This document shows, piece by piece, positions 55,678 through 64,000 of a stretch of 64,000 bases of DNA. The position numbers were made by a program, and so were the translations under genes. The notes under the pieces are model-generated. The model ran no database searches. It had not been told where the DNA came from and saw only the letters and a program-made list of their open reading frames with translations. Position 1 is the first letter of the stretch. Each line of letters begins with the position of its first letter. The DNA comes from Paracyclopina nana (Eukaryota; Arthropoda; Copepoda; Cyclopoida; Cyclopettidae), in NCBI GenBank assembly GCA_019096065.1, contig JAGUCH010000002.1, positions 14,396,501-14,460,500 on the forward strand, read 5' to 3'.

Positions 55678-56290
55678 AATGCTGTGTAAATTGCAAGGGA
55701 GGCTTCGTGCAACTGATGATAATATTTTGCTCCACAAACAAGCATTGACCCATTCTCATAGATTAAGGTAGAAGCGCCAAAACCACGTACAATTAAAGCA
55801 GAGTAGACTTCGGGTTGGAATCGTGCGTGTTCAATTTTCTCCTTGTACAAATCCAGCACTGCTTGTCTCAACCAGAGCAAATTAATTTTACCCTGCGTGG
55901 ATGAACATTGTCTCATATGGTGGTGCAAAATGGAACTTTTGCAAGTAATGTTGTCAATTCGAAAGAAAATGTCGTCCTTGTTACACGTGAAAATGGCTTC
56001 AATTTTCTCCAAACACTTGTTGATGTCAGTTATAGATTTCATCCCAGTGCAGTTGACATGAAAGCTGCTGTGACCTTTGCGACGTTGAAAACGGTGATTC
56101 GCAAACTTGATGGATAAAAATATAGCACCACAAAGTTGTGAAAACGTCTTGTTTTGATGTGAAACTTTGCTTGGCACTGCTGTATTAAATTGTCCAAATC
56201 CACTTGTCCACATATTTTTACTGAACCTTTGATATTACAAATATCCAGGAACTGGCCACAAAAACACGTGCGAACTGAACGAATGAACAT
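55653..56290 (-). CDS. TBP-like (TATA-binding protein) factor, one frame break
   Basis: TBP recognises core promoters. Two TBP-type repeats are visible. Repeat 1: NIKGSVKICGQVDLDNLIQQ, RRFHNFVVLYF, then HVNCTGMKSITDIN after a frame change at about 56073-56079. Repeat 2: FQPEVYSALIVRG, TLIYENGSMLVCGAKYYHQL and a helical end. The VxCTGxKS and VCGAK signatures match TBP positions in both halves. Start ATG 56290 is 55 bp from the capsid start on the other strand. The stop lies inside the TFIIB-like start. I know of no TBP in standard Polinton gene sets; large nucleocytoplasmic DNA viruses do carry one. Confidence 0.72.
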
Positions 56291-56345
56291 TGTGGAATGA
56301 TGACTTAAGAGAGTGCATCGGGCGAGTATTCTTTAAGCAACGAGC
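56291..56345. promoter_or_regulatory. 55-bp divergent promoter between TBP-like and capsid genes
   Basis: The start codons of two oppositely directed transcription units are only 55 bp apart, so both promoters must overlap or lie in coding sequence. No TATA box is visible in it. Confidence 0.45.
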
Positions 56346-57826
56346 ATGGCAGGCTATAATACGGATCACCCCGGATTGGGCGAAATTGTGACATCAATCT
56401 ACGAGCAAGGCCAATCAAGGTATAATTTGTTTACTCAACCTAACGAGATCAAGTGTTGCTGGGAGGCGAAGAATTGTTCTATCAGCCTTTTAATGCTTTG
56501 TCACAACATGGAAATGTTGTGTTCAACGTGCCAGGGCTTAGCTATGATTTCTTTGATCTACAACAAACCAGACTATTTGGCAAGCTGAAAATACTTGAAC
56601 TGAAAGATGATGGAAGCGAAGGTAAAGAATTCATGATGCTTAAAAAAACTAATTTGCTTCATTGCAACAATGATGCTTTATAGGTCCTCCTCAAGATCAA
56701 ACAGATTTCAGCTTTGTCAATTTGCTGCCTCAAGCCTTGTTTAGCCGGGTCGCTGTGAGCTTTAATGGAGTGGAATTGACAAATTTGCCTGTAGGTGGCT
56801 ATCCATACAAAGCCTTTTTTGAAAGCCTTTTCAGCTACGGACCTGTTGCAAAGGAATGCGGCATGAAGTCTATGCTTTGGAAGCCAGACTTGCCAGCCAA
56901 TTGTGAAACCACAGAAAAAACGGCTGAAGCATCTGGCTACAATGATCGCAGAAAGGAGTTTTTAGACAGTAATGGTGAAATTCACTTTAGCATGCCACTT
57001 TTTGTGGACGTTCTTAACATGTCAAGGATGCTGCTATCAGAAGTCAACATCAGGATTGAGCTGACTCGTTCGCCTGATGCATTTTGCTTCATTGCTAAAG
57101 ATGCACTTAAGGACAAGTTGAAAATTGAACTTGTCAGCCTCACACTCAAAATGCGATCACACAAAGTCGTGAGTCAGCTTTTAGATGCTCAGACAGCAGC
57201 CCTACTAAGAACGCCAGCTCTGTATCCATACATTCAAGGCAATGTATCTTTTCATGCAATCCCTGCTAATTTGACTCAAACCTATATTCCAAGCCTTCAT
57301 AATGGTATTTTGCCACACCTGTGTTTGCTCGCAATTGTCCCCAATTCGGCTATATCTGGTAAAATGAGCGTCAACTCATTTGTCTTTAAAAATTGGAACA
57401 TTGCGAGCCTTCAGTTCAAAGTGAATGGTACACCTTTTCCCTCCACGAGATATGAGCCAAAATTTAGGGAAAATTCTTATGATCGCGAATACATCTCATT
57501 GCTGTCTGATTTGAGTGTTACAAACAGTCCAACAATTGGAATTACTAAAGAGGAGTTCAAGCATCTCTACACAATTTTCAGCCTTGATCGAAGTTTTTGC
57601 GGCTGTGCTGGGTACCATTCACATTTGGGGCTGGATGCCAAAGGTAAGTTGTCCTTGCAAATGCTCGTTTCAACTTAAACATTTTTTTTCTAAAATAATA
57701 GGTAATATTGGTGTGGAAATTACTTTTGAAGAACCACCATCTGAGCCACTCCAAATTGTATTTTACACGTCCACCCATCGAATGCTGACCATCAATGGTG
57801 ATCGCGAAGTAGCCCTTGATTTTTAA
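56346..57826 (+). CDS. F54H12.2-type major capsid-like protein (3 exons, one frame break)
   Basis: Exons 56346-56621, 56684-57643 and 57702-57826 with GT-AG introns of 62 and 58 nt. The protein follows the F54H12.2-like family common in animal Polintons: an LFTQPNE start block, NVPGLSYDFFDLQQTRL, ALFSRVAVSFNGVEL, YPYKAFFESLFSYGP, HFSMPLFVDVLNMSRML, LPHLCLLAIVPNSAISG, and a C-terminal block after intron 2. The family is taken to be the jelly-roll capsid shell. Inside exon 1 the frame changes near 56450, beside a GT/AAG stretch. I found no GT-AG pair of the right phase to explain it. The rest is open. Confidence 0.8.
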
Positions 57827-57841
57827 TTGAAAAGAAGCAGC

Positions 57842-58510
57842 ATGAAAAAAGCAGGCTTGAGCAGCACCTATCTTCACAGCCTGGGCTCTCGTTTAAGTTG
57901 CAACTTTTTGGGCGTCTTTGCTTGCGATGAACTCGAGTCATTGGTAACTAAGATGCTTGGCAGCCACCAAGAAGGATGTAGCTGTATTGTCAATTTGAGC
58001 CCAAGCAAATTTGCAGGAACTCATTTTGTCTCCCTGTCAATACTTCGAGCTAAAGCATCAGCTCAATCCAACATATTGTATATATTTGATGCTTTAGCCC
58101 TCGGCTTTTTTGACCCAAATATTGAGCACTTTGTTCGCGCATGTCAAAACATCTTTCAGCAGCAAGGAAGCCATTTTAAAGTGGTGAGGTTCCATAAAAA
58201 AATTCAAAGTAATTTCTCTGATTTTTGTGGCTATTATGCACTTGCTTTTATTTTGAGCCAAGACCCATGCTTGAGATGTCACTCAAGACATTTTTGCGCT
58301 TTGTTTAAGACTGCCAAAGGCAATAATAGCGAACAACAATTATTGAAGAATGATGAGCGTGTTGTAAAATACATTTGTGATTACATATACAACCAAAGAT
58401 GTAAATACATTTTATGCAAGCCTTGTTCGTTTTGCACTCGAGGACACTCCTCCATCAGAGTCCTGTGTGAACTTGCGTTTTTTTGCCTGCTGAAGGCTTC
58501 TCTGCCATAG
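57842..58510 (+). CDS. Adenain-like maturation cysteine protease
   Basis: A C5-type protease that cleaves capsid precursors during assembly. From the ATG at 57842 (15 nt after the capsid stop) about 222 residues. Catalytic histidine in FAGTHFVSLSI, acidic partner in YIFDALAL, and the Gln/Cys pair in IQSNFSDFCGYYALAFI. A later NDERVVKYICDYIYNQ block is the normal C-terminal helix of the family. The last about 35 residues are cysteine-rich and overlap an opposite-strand frame, so the true stop may be earlier. Confidence 0.8.
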   Translation: MKKAGLSSTYLHSLGSRLSCNFLGVFACDELESLVTKMLGSHQEGCSCIVNLSPSKFAGTHFVSLSILRAKASAQSNILYIFDALALGFFDPNIEHFVRACQNIFQQQGSHFKVVRFHKKIQSNFSDFCGYYALAFILSQDPCLRCHSRHFCALFKTAKGNNSEQQLLKNDERVVKYICDYIYNQRCKYILCKPCSFCTRGHSSIRVLCELAFFCLLKASLP

Positions 58511-58722
58511 TTCAAATTTTTTTTCCTCACGACATTGAAAGCACTCACCATCGAGTTGGTCAATGAGCACACTTCCAAATGCAGCAGAGTGGATAGCACA
58601 GTCAAAGTAGTGTCGTTTTACACACAAGCTCGTCAAGGCTGATTTTCGAGTTTCCACAGTTTCAAGCTTGGTAAGTCCACTCCTACGTATTTGTGCAAAT
58701 GATGCATAAAGAGTCTGAGCAT
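58412..58722 (-). CDS. Small hypothetical element protein, frame-broken
   Basis: From an ATG at 58722 the frame reads LRLFMHHLHKYVGVDL. After a change near 58670 it continues as TRKSALTSLCVKRHYFDCAIHS and then LDGECFQCREEKK, ending in a basic KKRKF tail. The clean codon structure on both sides of the break suggests a real gene of about 100 residues. I do not recognise it. Its end overlaps the protease's last 33 codons tail to tail. Confidence 0.35.
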
Positions 58723-59403
58723 ATCAGCGCTATTGGGGTTATTTGTGATTTATTTGGAGGTGGGTGAGCCGATTGACCTGAAATTTGGCACATGCACTCA
58801 TCTCTCGATTGCACACAATGTTTATTAACGGCATTTTTCAATTTCCCGCCAAATGACAGACTTCCATTTTTCTCCGCTCCCAGACGACCAAATGAGCTGA
58901 ATTTTTGTGTGTGACTCTCATTTGATCAGGACTACAACTTTTATTAATGACTTTTTTCCAAATTCGGACTCTCTGGGGTACTTGTTTATGAACGATATTG
59001 GTTTTTCAGCCGTAACTCTCTTATCCGTTGTCAGAATGCGCTCAATTGTGGGATGCAGCCTTTATTTTACAAGGGCTATAACTTTTATAAATACAACTTT
59101 TCTCCTGTGTATCTTTTTAGTGTACTTGCTTATGACAGCTTTGCCATAACTCTGTTGAGCCTAGCTGTAAAGCATTCAATTTTCAATTTAGTCTTAACTT
59201 TACCTGGGCTATAACATTAATTTGTGCAACTTTTCCGAGTTGGAGTTAATTTGGGTACTTCTTTAAGAGTGCTTTCAATATGCAGGTCATGAATCACACT
59301 ATTATTTGGAGTTCATGCAAGCACATGACTTAATTACGAAGCTAAAAACTAAGAGTTGATGCTTATTATTAAAAGTAGTTTTTTTCAAATCCTCATTGTC
59401 TTA
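58723..59403. other. Right flank of the virus-like element, no gene
   Basis: Two to three diverged, roughly 140-bp direct copies of an ATAACT/TTTATTAA/AACTTTT word (about 58800, 58930, 59080 and 59210) suggest an old tandem repeat. No terminal repeat of the virus-like element was identified. Confidence 0.35.
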
Positions 59404-59625
59404 GGGCCTGTTCACCTGCTTATTATGGCTGTTATTTTGGCAAAATATTGGAGAGAAATACTGAGAAACTGAGAATTTTTATATTGGTGTAGGATGGCTT
59501 TTGGTACTAATAGACCGATTCCGAAGTCAAAATCTGAAAAATGATTTTACAAATACCAGATATTTGCAAATTTCATCATAATATCGCGTGTTATTTTGCT
59601 GATAATAATGCAGGTGAACAGGGCC
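59404..59625. mobile_element. PIF/Harbinger-like MITE (222 bp, TSD TTA)
   Basis: Inverted ends GGGCCTGTTCACCTGC / GCAGGTGAACAGGGCC with TTA on both sides (59401-59403 and 59626-59628). Its interior is alignable with 60665-60770 and, more weakly, with the element at 1799-2018. Confidence 0.75.
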
Positions 59626-59926
59626 TTAATGTCAAAAAATACTCCTGGATGAAAATGATGTTGTCTTGATATTATAAGCTTCCTTATAGAAATAAAATAT
59701 GATATAGATGAACACCCCATTAAGGTTCCTGAAAGCAAAAAAAAAAAAAAATAGAAGAGTTAATTGATTCAATTAATGTGATATCTTTCCATTTAGACCT
59801 GAATTGAATTGTTTCTTCTTCTCTTCTCTAGACATTTTAATTTTGTTTTTATTGCTGATTTTTTGAAGATTTGTTTGAGTATCAATGTATAATTTTTAAG
59901 AAAAGTTGTCTAAAAAAATGCTAAGT
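59626..59926. other. Intergenic, 3' of the membrane-protein gene
   Basis: AT-rich, with an orphan MITE end (GATGAACACCCCATTAAGG) near 59708 and an A13 run near 59740. No gene. Confidence 0.4.
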
Positions 59927-61566
59927 TCAATTTTGAATTTGGACATCTTTGAGTGAATAAAATGAAATATTGTCATGCACTTCACCCAAATGACAGAGGT
60001 CATCAGCCTCAAAATAAGATGGAGCCTCCGCTGGTGTCACTGGTGCTGCCTCCACCGCCGTTGCCTCCACTGCTGTTGTAGCCACCTCTGCTGGCGTTGC
60101 CTCCACAGTAGCAATAGCCACAGGAGCCTCTGCATCCTCTGCACCAATTTGTTTTTTGAACATTCTGCATTAAGATTGAAAGCTTACTTATTTTCAAAAA
60201 CTCCCTATAAAACCGGGATGTACTGAAATACGTGATATATGCGACAGCCTACTAAAATACGCGACACCTTAAGTACGCGACACCTTAAGTACGCGACTTG
60301 CAACATCACTTCTAATTAACTTAAAATTAATTTTTAGCTATGCACTTACAGTGTAAGCTTTTGCAAAAAATTAGGTATTTATTTTAGAGTTAAAATAAGC
60401 CAAGCCTCTTAATCCAAGTCATAGGATGTTGCAATTAAGACAGACCTTTCCTTTCTTTTAGCAATTTTTTTTACAAAAAGTCAAGCCAACAAAAGCTCTT
60501 TGCATTTTTAGAAGCACAGTTGGGTATTTTAGGCCTCCTGGGGGTGAGCTTTGTCCCATTGATCAGATGTAGCTTTCATAAAAGCTTATTTTTACATTGC
60601 ATTGCTTTGTGAGATTTTGACCTATGAAAAAATATGTGTGTGTTAACAAAGGTTAGTAGCAAAAGGTCCTTCCACTTGCTCATTATGGCTGATATTTCGG
60701 CAAAATATTGGAAAGAAATACTGAAAAACTGAGAGCTTTTATATTGGTGCAAGATGGCTTTTGTCCCTTATTTTTGGTATCGCTTATGTCCATGTATTTT
60801 AGGTGTTGCGTATGTTGCGTATTTTACCAGAAAGTTGTATATGTTGCTTGTGCTGCATATGTGGCGTATTTTAGCATATCCCTGTAAAACCCTACTGCAC
60901 CCTATAGAGATCCAAATCATAACATTTTCTTGTTATCTAGTGTAAAAATATGGGAAATACTGGATGGTAAAGGGATGCAGCGTTTTTTTGACTTTTTTTG
61001 ATGACCAAACTGTGCAATTTCTTTCAGGTTCAGAATTCTTGAAAAAGCGGACTTAATTCTTGTTTTTCTATGAAAAATCAAAGTCAACAAAAAAGACATA
61101 TGAGAAGTGATATTAATGGTCAAAGCTATTAATGTTAGCTTCAAGCTTAAAATCAAAGGTGCAAAAATATCAAAATTAATAAATAGATTCCGCCCCAATC
61201 CATCTGCTTCCTGTAATAACTCATTCTGATTCAGGCAAGTGTTTTTTTTGTATCTTTTGCTAAAATGCAATTTCCGACAGAAATTGCCAAGCCATAGAAA
61301 AACAAGCTCTAAATGGAACTTTCTGGAACTGATGACTTCTTTTCCTGCTACACACCAATTTTGCCAATTAAGATCATGTGGAAGACTCTATGTCAATGCC
61401 ATTGACTTGTTTTAGGTCTTTATAAAACCAAATAATAGTTTCTTACCTAACCAACTTCTTCCCCTTGAATGCCATGGTTACTATTGAAACAAGTAACAAA
61501 ATGGCTGTCACCACACCAATGGCTATTGCTTCAGTGTAGTCCGTAAAGCACAAGTACTTGTTGCAT
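59927..61566 (-). CDS. 3' exons of a single-pass membrane protein with Ala-rich tail (partial)
   Basis: Two minus-strand exons join in phase: 61566-61447 (acceptor CTACAG, donor GTAAGA) and 60164-59927 (acceptor AATGCAG). The first encodes a short ectodomain end (CNKYLCFTDY) and a hydrophobic segment of about 20 residues (AIAIGVVTAILLLVSIVTMA), then KGKK as stop-transfer. The second encodes a cytoplasmic tail rich in Ala/Val/Thr/Glu ending NISFYSLKDVQIQN. The 5' exons lie beyond 61566 and were not identified. The 1.28-kb intron contains a MITE relic at about 60665-60770. The protein is not recognised. Confidence 0.6.
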
Positions 61567-62953
61567 CTGTAGGGGAAATGAGAGAAACAAAATAAACAGT
61601 AAACAAATAGCGCTTCATAAAAAATAATATTGGGATATTGGGACGGGCTATTGGGACATTTCCTAAAATCATGTTTTTCTGGCTATTTGGATCCCCCTGA
61701 TTAATTTAAACTTAAAACTAAAATGTCCCAATTAGGGGTCTAGATATTCCTCCGCAACTTCGTAGTACTACATAATAGGGTGAACCGTGGAGAAAATTAG
61801 CTGTTCTCATTTGTTCAAAACACTTCATAGAAATACCCATGAACTGAACAAAATGGGGTCGGCTGATACCTCTACGTGATACCATATAACGTAGAAAACG
61901 AAGTGGCTGAGTAATATCAAGAACCCTAGTCCCAATAAAACATGAAAAAAATGAAGGCCTTGGATTTTAATGAAATTTGGCCCAGAGGGCCCTGAAGGCC
62001 TATATTTTATGAAATCAATTAAAAAGAGGAAATTTCAAGGCCTAATGGCCTTAAAATTGATCGTGTTCATTCGGGTCCCAATAGCCCAGGTATGCATTTC
62101 AATGTACTGGTGACAGTAATGTTTGACCAAATCTAGCTTTCTCCGAAAAATGTAACTACGCGTCAACCCCTGTCACTACGCATAGGCCTGTGTCACTACG
62201 TGTCGACCCGCGCTACCACGCGTCAACCCACATTACTATGCGTCGGTCAAGACTGAATTAAGAATTCTTACTAGTGACTAGTGTTTGCTAAAACTTAACA
62301 GTCTTAGCTAGCATTTTGTTGGTACAGTTTCAAAAAAGTTTCTTAATAGCGCGTAGTTAAAAATGCATTTTATTTTATGTTATGTTGCACGCCACATAAG
62401 CCGCGATTTCTTTCTGTCAAGACTGAATTAAGAACTCTTACTAGGACCAAAATGACTAATGTTTTCTTAAACTAAACTGTCTTAGCTAGCATTATGTTAG
62501 TATAGTTTCATGATAGTGCGTAGTTAAAAATGCATTTTATTCTATGCTATGAAGCACGCTAAATAAGCGGCGTTTTCAGTCAAGGCTGAATTAAGTATTC
62601 ATTCTTAGATCAAAAGGACTAATGTTTTCTTAAACTTAACAGTCTTAGGTAACTTTCTTTATGTACACTTTTAAAAAAGTTACTTTATTGTACGCAGTCA
62701 AAACTGCATTTAAAGCTATGCTATGTAGTGCGCCACATAAGCCGCGATTTCAGTCAAGACTTAATTAAGAAATCTTACTAACACCAAAGTGGCTAATGTT
62801 TTCTTAAACTTAATATTTTAGGTGACTTTCTGTTAGTACAACTTCAATTTTAACTATCTAGAGTTCAGCAGACCGACCGAAGTGTGGCTGAGCGGACCGA
62901 CGCGTAGCAGTGCAGCGCGGGTTGACTCGTTGCAATGCAGATTTTAGACATAG
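61567..62953. other. Intergenic or upstream intron; repeated word blocks
   Basis: Four diverged direct copies, about 130-170 bp apart (near 62248, 62418, 62578 and 62755), of a segment with TCAAGACTGAATTAAGAA...CTTA...ACTAATGTTT...TTAGCTA..., followed by CACTACGCGTC words at 62155-62250. This is a degenerate tandem repeat. No exon was recognised. Confidence 0.5.
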
Positions 62954-63945
62954 CACAGTGTACTCCATAGCAGCCGAAAATTCGCATTTGAGTTTTTTCG
63001 TCAAACGGGCTAGGCCTAAAAAATAGGCCTCAGAAATCTTGAAATTTCTTTCAACTAATTTTGTTCTGATCATTACTTAGATGTTTTTTCGGTAAGTTGA
63101 GAGTCTAAAATTCACTTTTTTTTACATCATTGGTGAGCTTCAAGAACCCAAAAAGAAGGCCTAAAATTCAGATATTTTCACACCCTTGCTTTGCTTCCCC
63201 GGATCAATTCGTTTTGACCAGGGGGGTCTCGTAAGTGAGTTCTTGACGCAAGTTTTGCATGCTAAAATCACCAAATCTGTTTGTCTTAGCCTAGGTGGCG
63301 CTAGTAGTTCTTACTACATAGCGCGTGAGCTCAAGTGACGTGTCAGTCATGGAGGCAAGCAGGCTAATCTCACGCGTCTTCAACAGAGCTCCTAGATAAG
63401 TTCTGTCTTTTTTAAAAAAGTATGCAATTTGGGCACTTTTTGATAATTTAAGGCTGGTTATGGAAATTTTTGAAAGTGAAATCCACAGAATTCTATTGAA
63501 ATTTTGTCTTGAAGCCTACCACAGCTCAGTCAGACTGTGTGCTATAGTAAAGCAGCGACAAGAACTCACCTTATTACTATAGATCATCTTGGTTTTGACA
63601 ATTTTGGTGAAATTAGTCAGAAATCAGGCTAATGGATCCTTCAAAATTGGTTTTAAGTGCTACTTTTTGCTACTTGGCTGGGAAAAGTTGTTACAAGTCA
63701 GAGGTTGAGTAGCTATTTTTATTTACGAATTTTCCGTCAAATCGAGTCAGCTGATTTGATTCGCCGACGCCGAGGTCTTACTCTCTCATCCAAAATAAAA
63801 AAAAGCTCAAAAGCATTAAAAAAGTCTCTCAAATTCCACATTTTGCTTTTTTTAAGATTGACATTTAGCTAATAGATGCAGAATTAACGTATTTTTCTTG
63901 CTTGTCTAAAAATGCGAATTTTCGGCTAGCATCTGCCCCACTGTG
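62954..63945. mobile_element. Transib/RAG-like non-autonomous element (CACAGTG ends, TSD CATAG)
   Basis: 992 bp. It begins CACAGTGTACTCC and ends GCCCCACTGTG. The subterminal block GCCGAAAATTCGCATT is present inverted at both ends. CATAG flanks both sides (62949-62953 and 63946-63950). It is the third insertion in the window with these termini and a 5-bp C...G duplication. It carries a nested copy of the 41266-type repeat and no transposase. Confidence 0.8.
63216..63463. mobile_element. Short, internally deleted copy of the 41266-42890 repeat
   Basis: Its first about 150 bp match 41266-41414 and the remainder matches 42775-42890. The join falls at a GCGGGCT/GCAGGCT word that is present at both ends of the missing 1.37 kb in the long copy. 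It is nested in the Transib-like element. Confidence 0.75.
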
Positions 63946-64000
63946 CATAGTGGCAATTAAATTACAAAATAGTACAAAATGTACTTGAGCTTAGCATGCA

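Larger units (their letters stand above)
49561..58722. mobile_element. Integrated Polinton/adintovirus-like virus element
   Basis: A gene set of packaging ATPase, retroviral-type integrase, capsid protein, adenain-like protease and small pX/pVI-like virion proteins is the core of Polinton (Maverick)/adintovirus elements. Order: ATPase, pX-like and C2H2 (+); TBP-like, TFIIB-like, pVI-like, integrase and two-module virion protein (-, transcribed in that order); capsid and protease (+); a small minus-strand frame. Protein-primed DNA polymerase B is not found. Terminal inverted repeats and a 6-bp duplication were not recognised, so the given limits are the outermost genes. Introns and host-type AATAAA signals imply nuclear expression. 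Confidence 0.88.

Noticed and set aside
56070..56085. An intron explaining the TBP-like frame change
   Set aside because: The only GT-AG pair that fits would be about 16 nt, far below the shortest intron here (48 nt).
56440..56460. An intron explaining the capsid frame change
   Set aside because: No upstream GT donor of the required phase occurs between the start codon and this point, so a one-base frame break is the simpler reading.
62858..63073. 71-residue minus-strand frame
   Set aside because: It crosses the border of the Transib-like element at 62954 and has no homology.

Overview
The window is nuclear DNA of an invertebrate animal. The evidence is a Vav-type signalling protein, spliceosomal GT-AG introns (many only 48-65 nt), conserved eukaryotic housekeeping genes, and a high load of transposons. 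I cannot fix the phylum. Host genes are intron-poor and very tightly packed: two pairs overlap, and one same-strand pair is arranged like an operon.

Host genes, left to right: Vav (+, 2.6-9.4 kb), CDC45 (-), a CLK/Doa LAMMER kinase (+, one exon), hexokinase (-), then after a satellite block URB2 (-), MRG15 (-), METTL6 (+), NFKBIL1 (-) and TYW3 (-). A secreted PAN-like plus kelch-like protein lies at 43.3-45.1 kb, and the 3' exons of a single-pass membrane protein at 59.9-61.6 kb. CDC45/CLK and MRG15/METTL6 are divergent pairs that probably share promoters. METTL6 and NFKBIL1 converge with overlapping stop codons. TYW3 and NFKBIL1 overlap by 8 nt on the same strand.

Repeats fill the gaps. There is a four-unit 1.71-kb satellite (19.15-26.0 kb) flanked by an inverted repeat, and a 3.9-kb foldback element (37.09-40.99 kb) built from 325-bp AP-1-motif-rich units. 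Short transposons carry visible target-site duplications: mariner-like (TA), PIF/Harbinger-like (TTA), hAT-like (8 bp), and a family with CACAGTG termini and 5-bp duplications that looks Transib/RAG-like. A lone BEL/Pao integrase frame and an FP25K-like coiled-coil protein lie at 45.9-49.3 kb.

The most interesting part is 49.56-58.7 kb, an integrated Polinton/adintovirus-like element. The plus strand encodes a packaging ATPase (five exons), a small pX-like protein and a C2H2 protein. The minus strand carries a five-gene run, read TBP-like, TFIIB-like, pVI-like, integrase, two-module virion protein, with neighbours overlapping or nearly so. The plus strand then resumes with an F54H12.2-type major capsid protein (three exons) and an adenain-like protease. 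No DNA polymerase B is visible. A virus-like element with spliceosomal introns, a polycistronic layout and its own TBP/TFIIB-like pair is unusual. Several of its genes have single-base frame breaks at short homopolymers. These could be decay, or assembly error of the same kind that separates the satellite copies.
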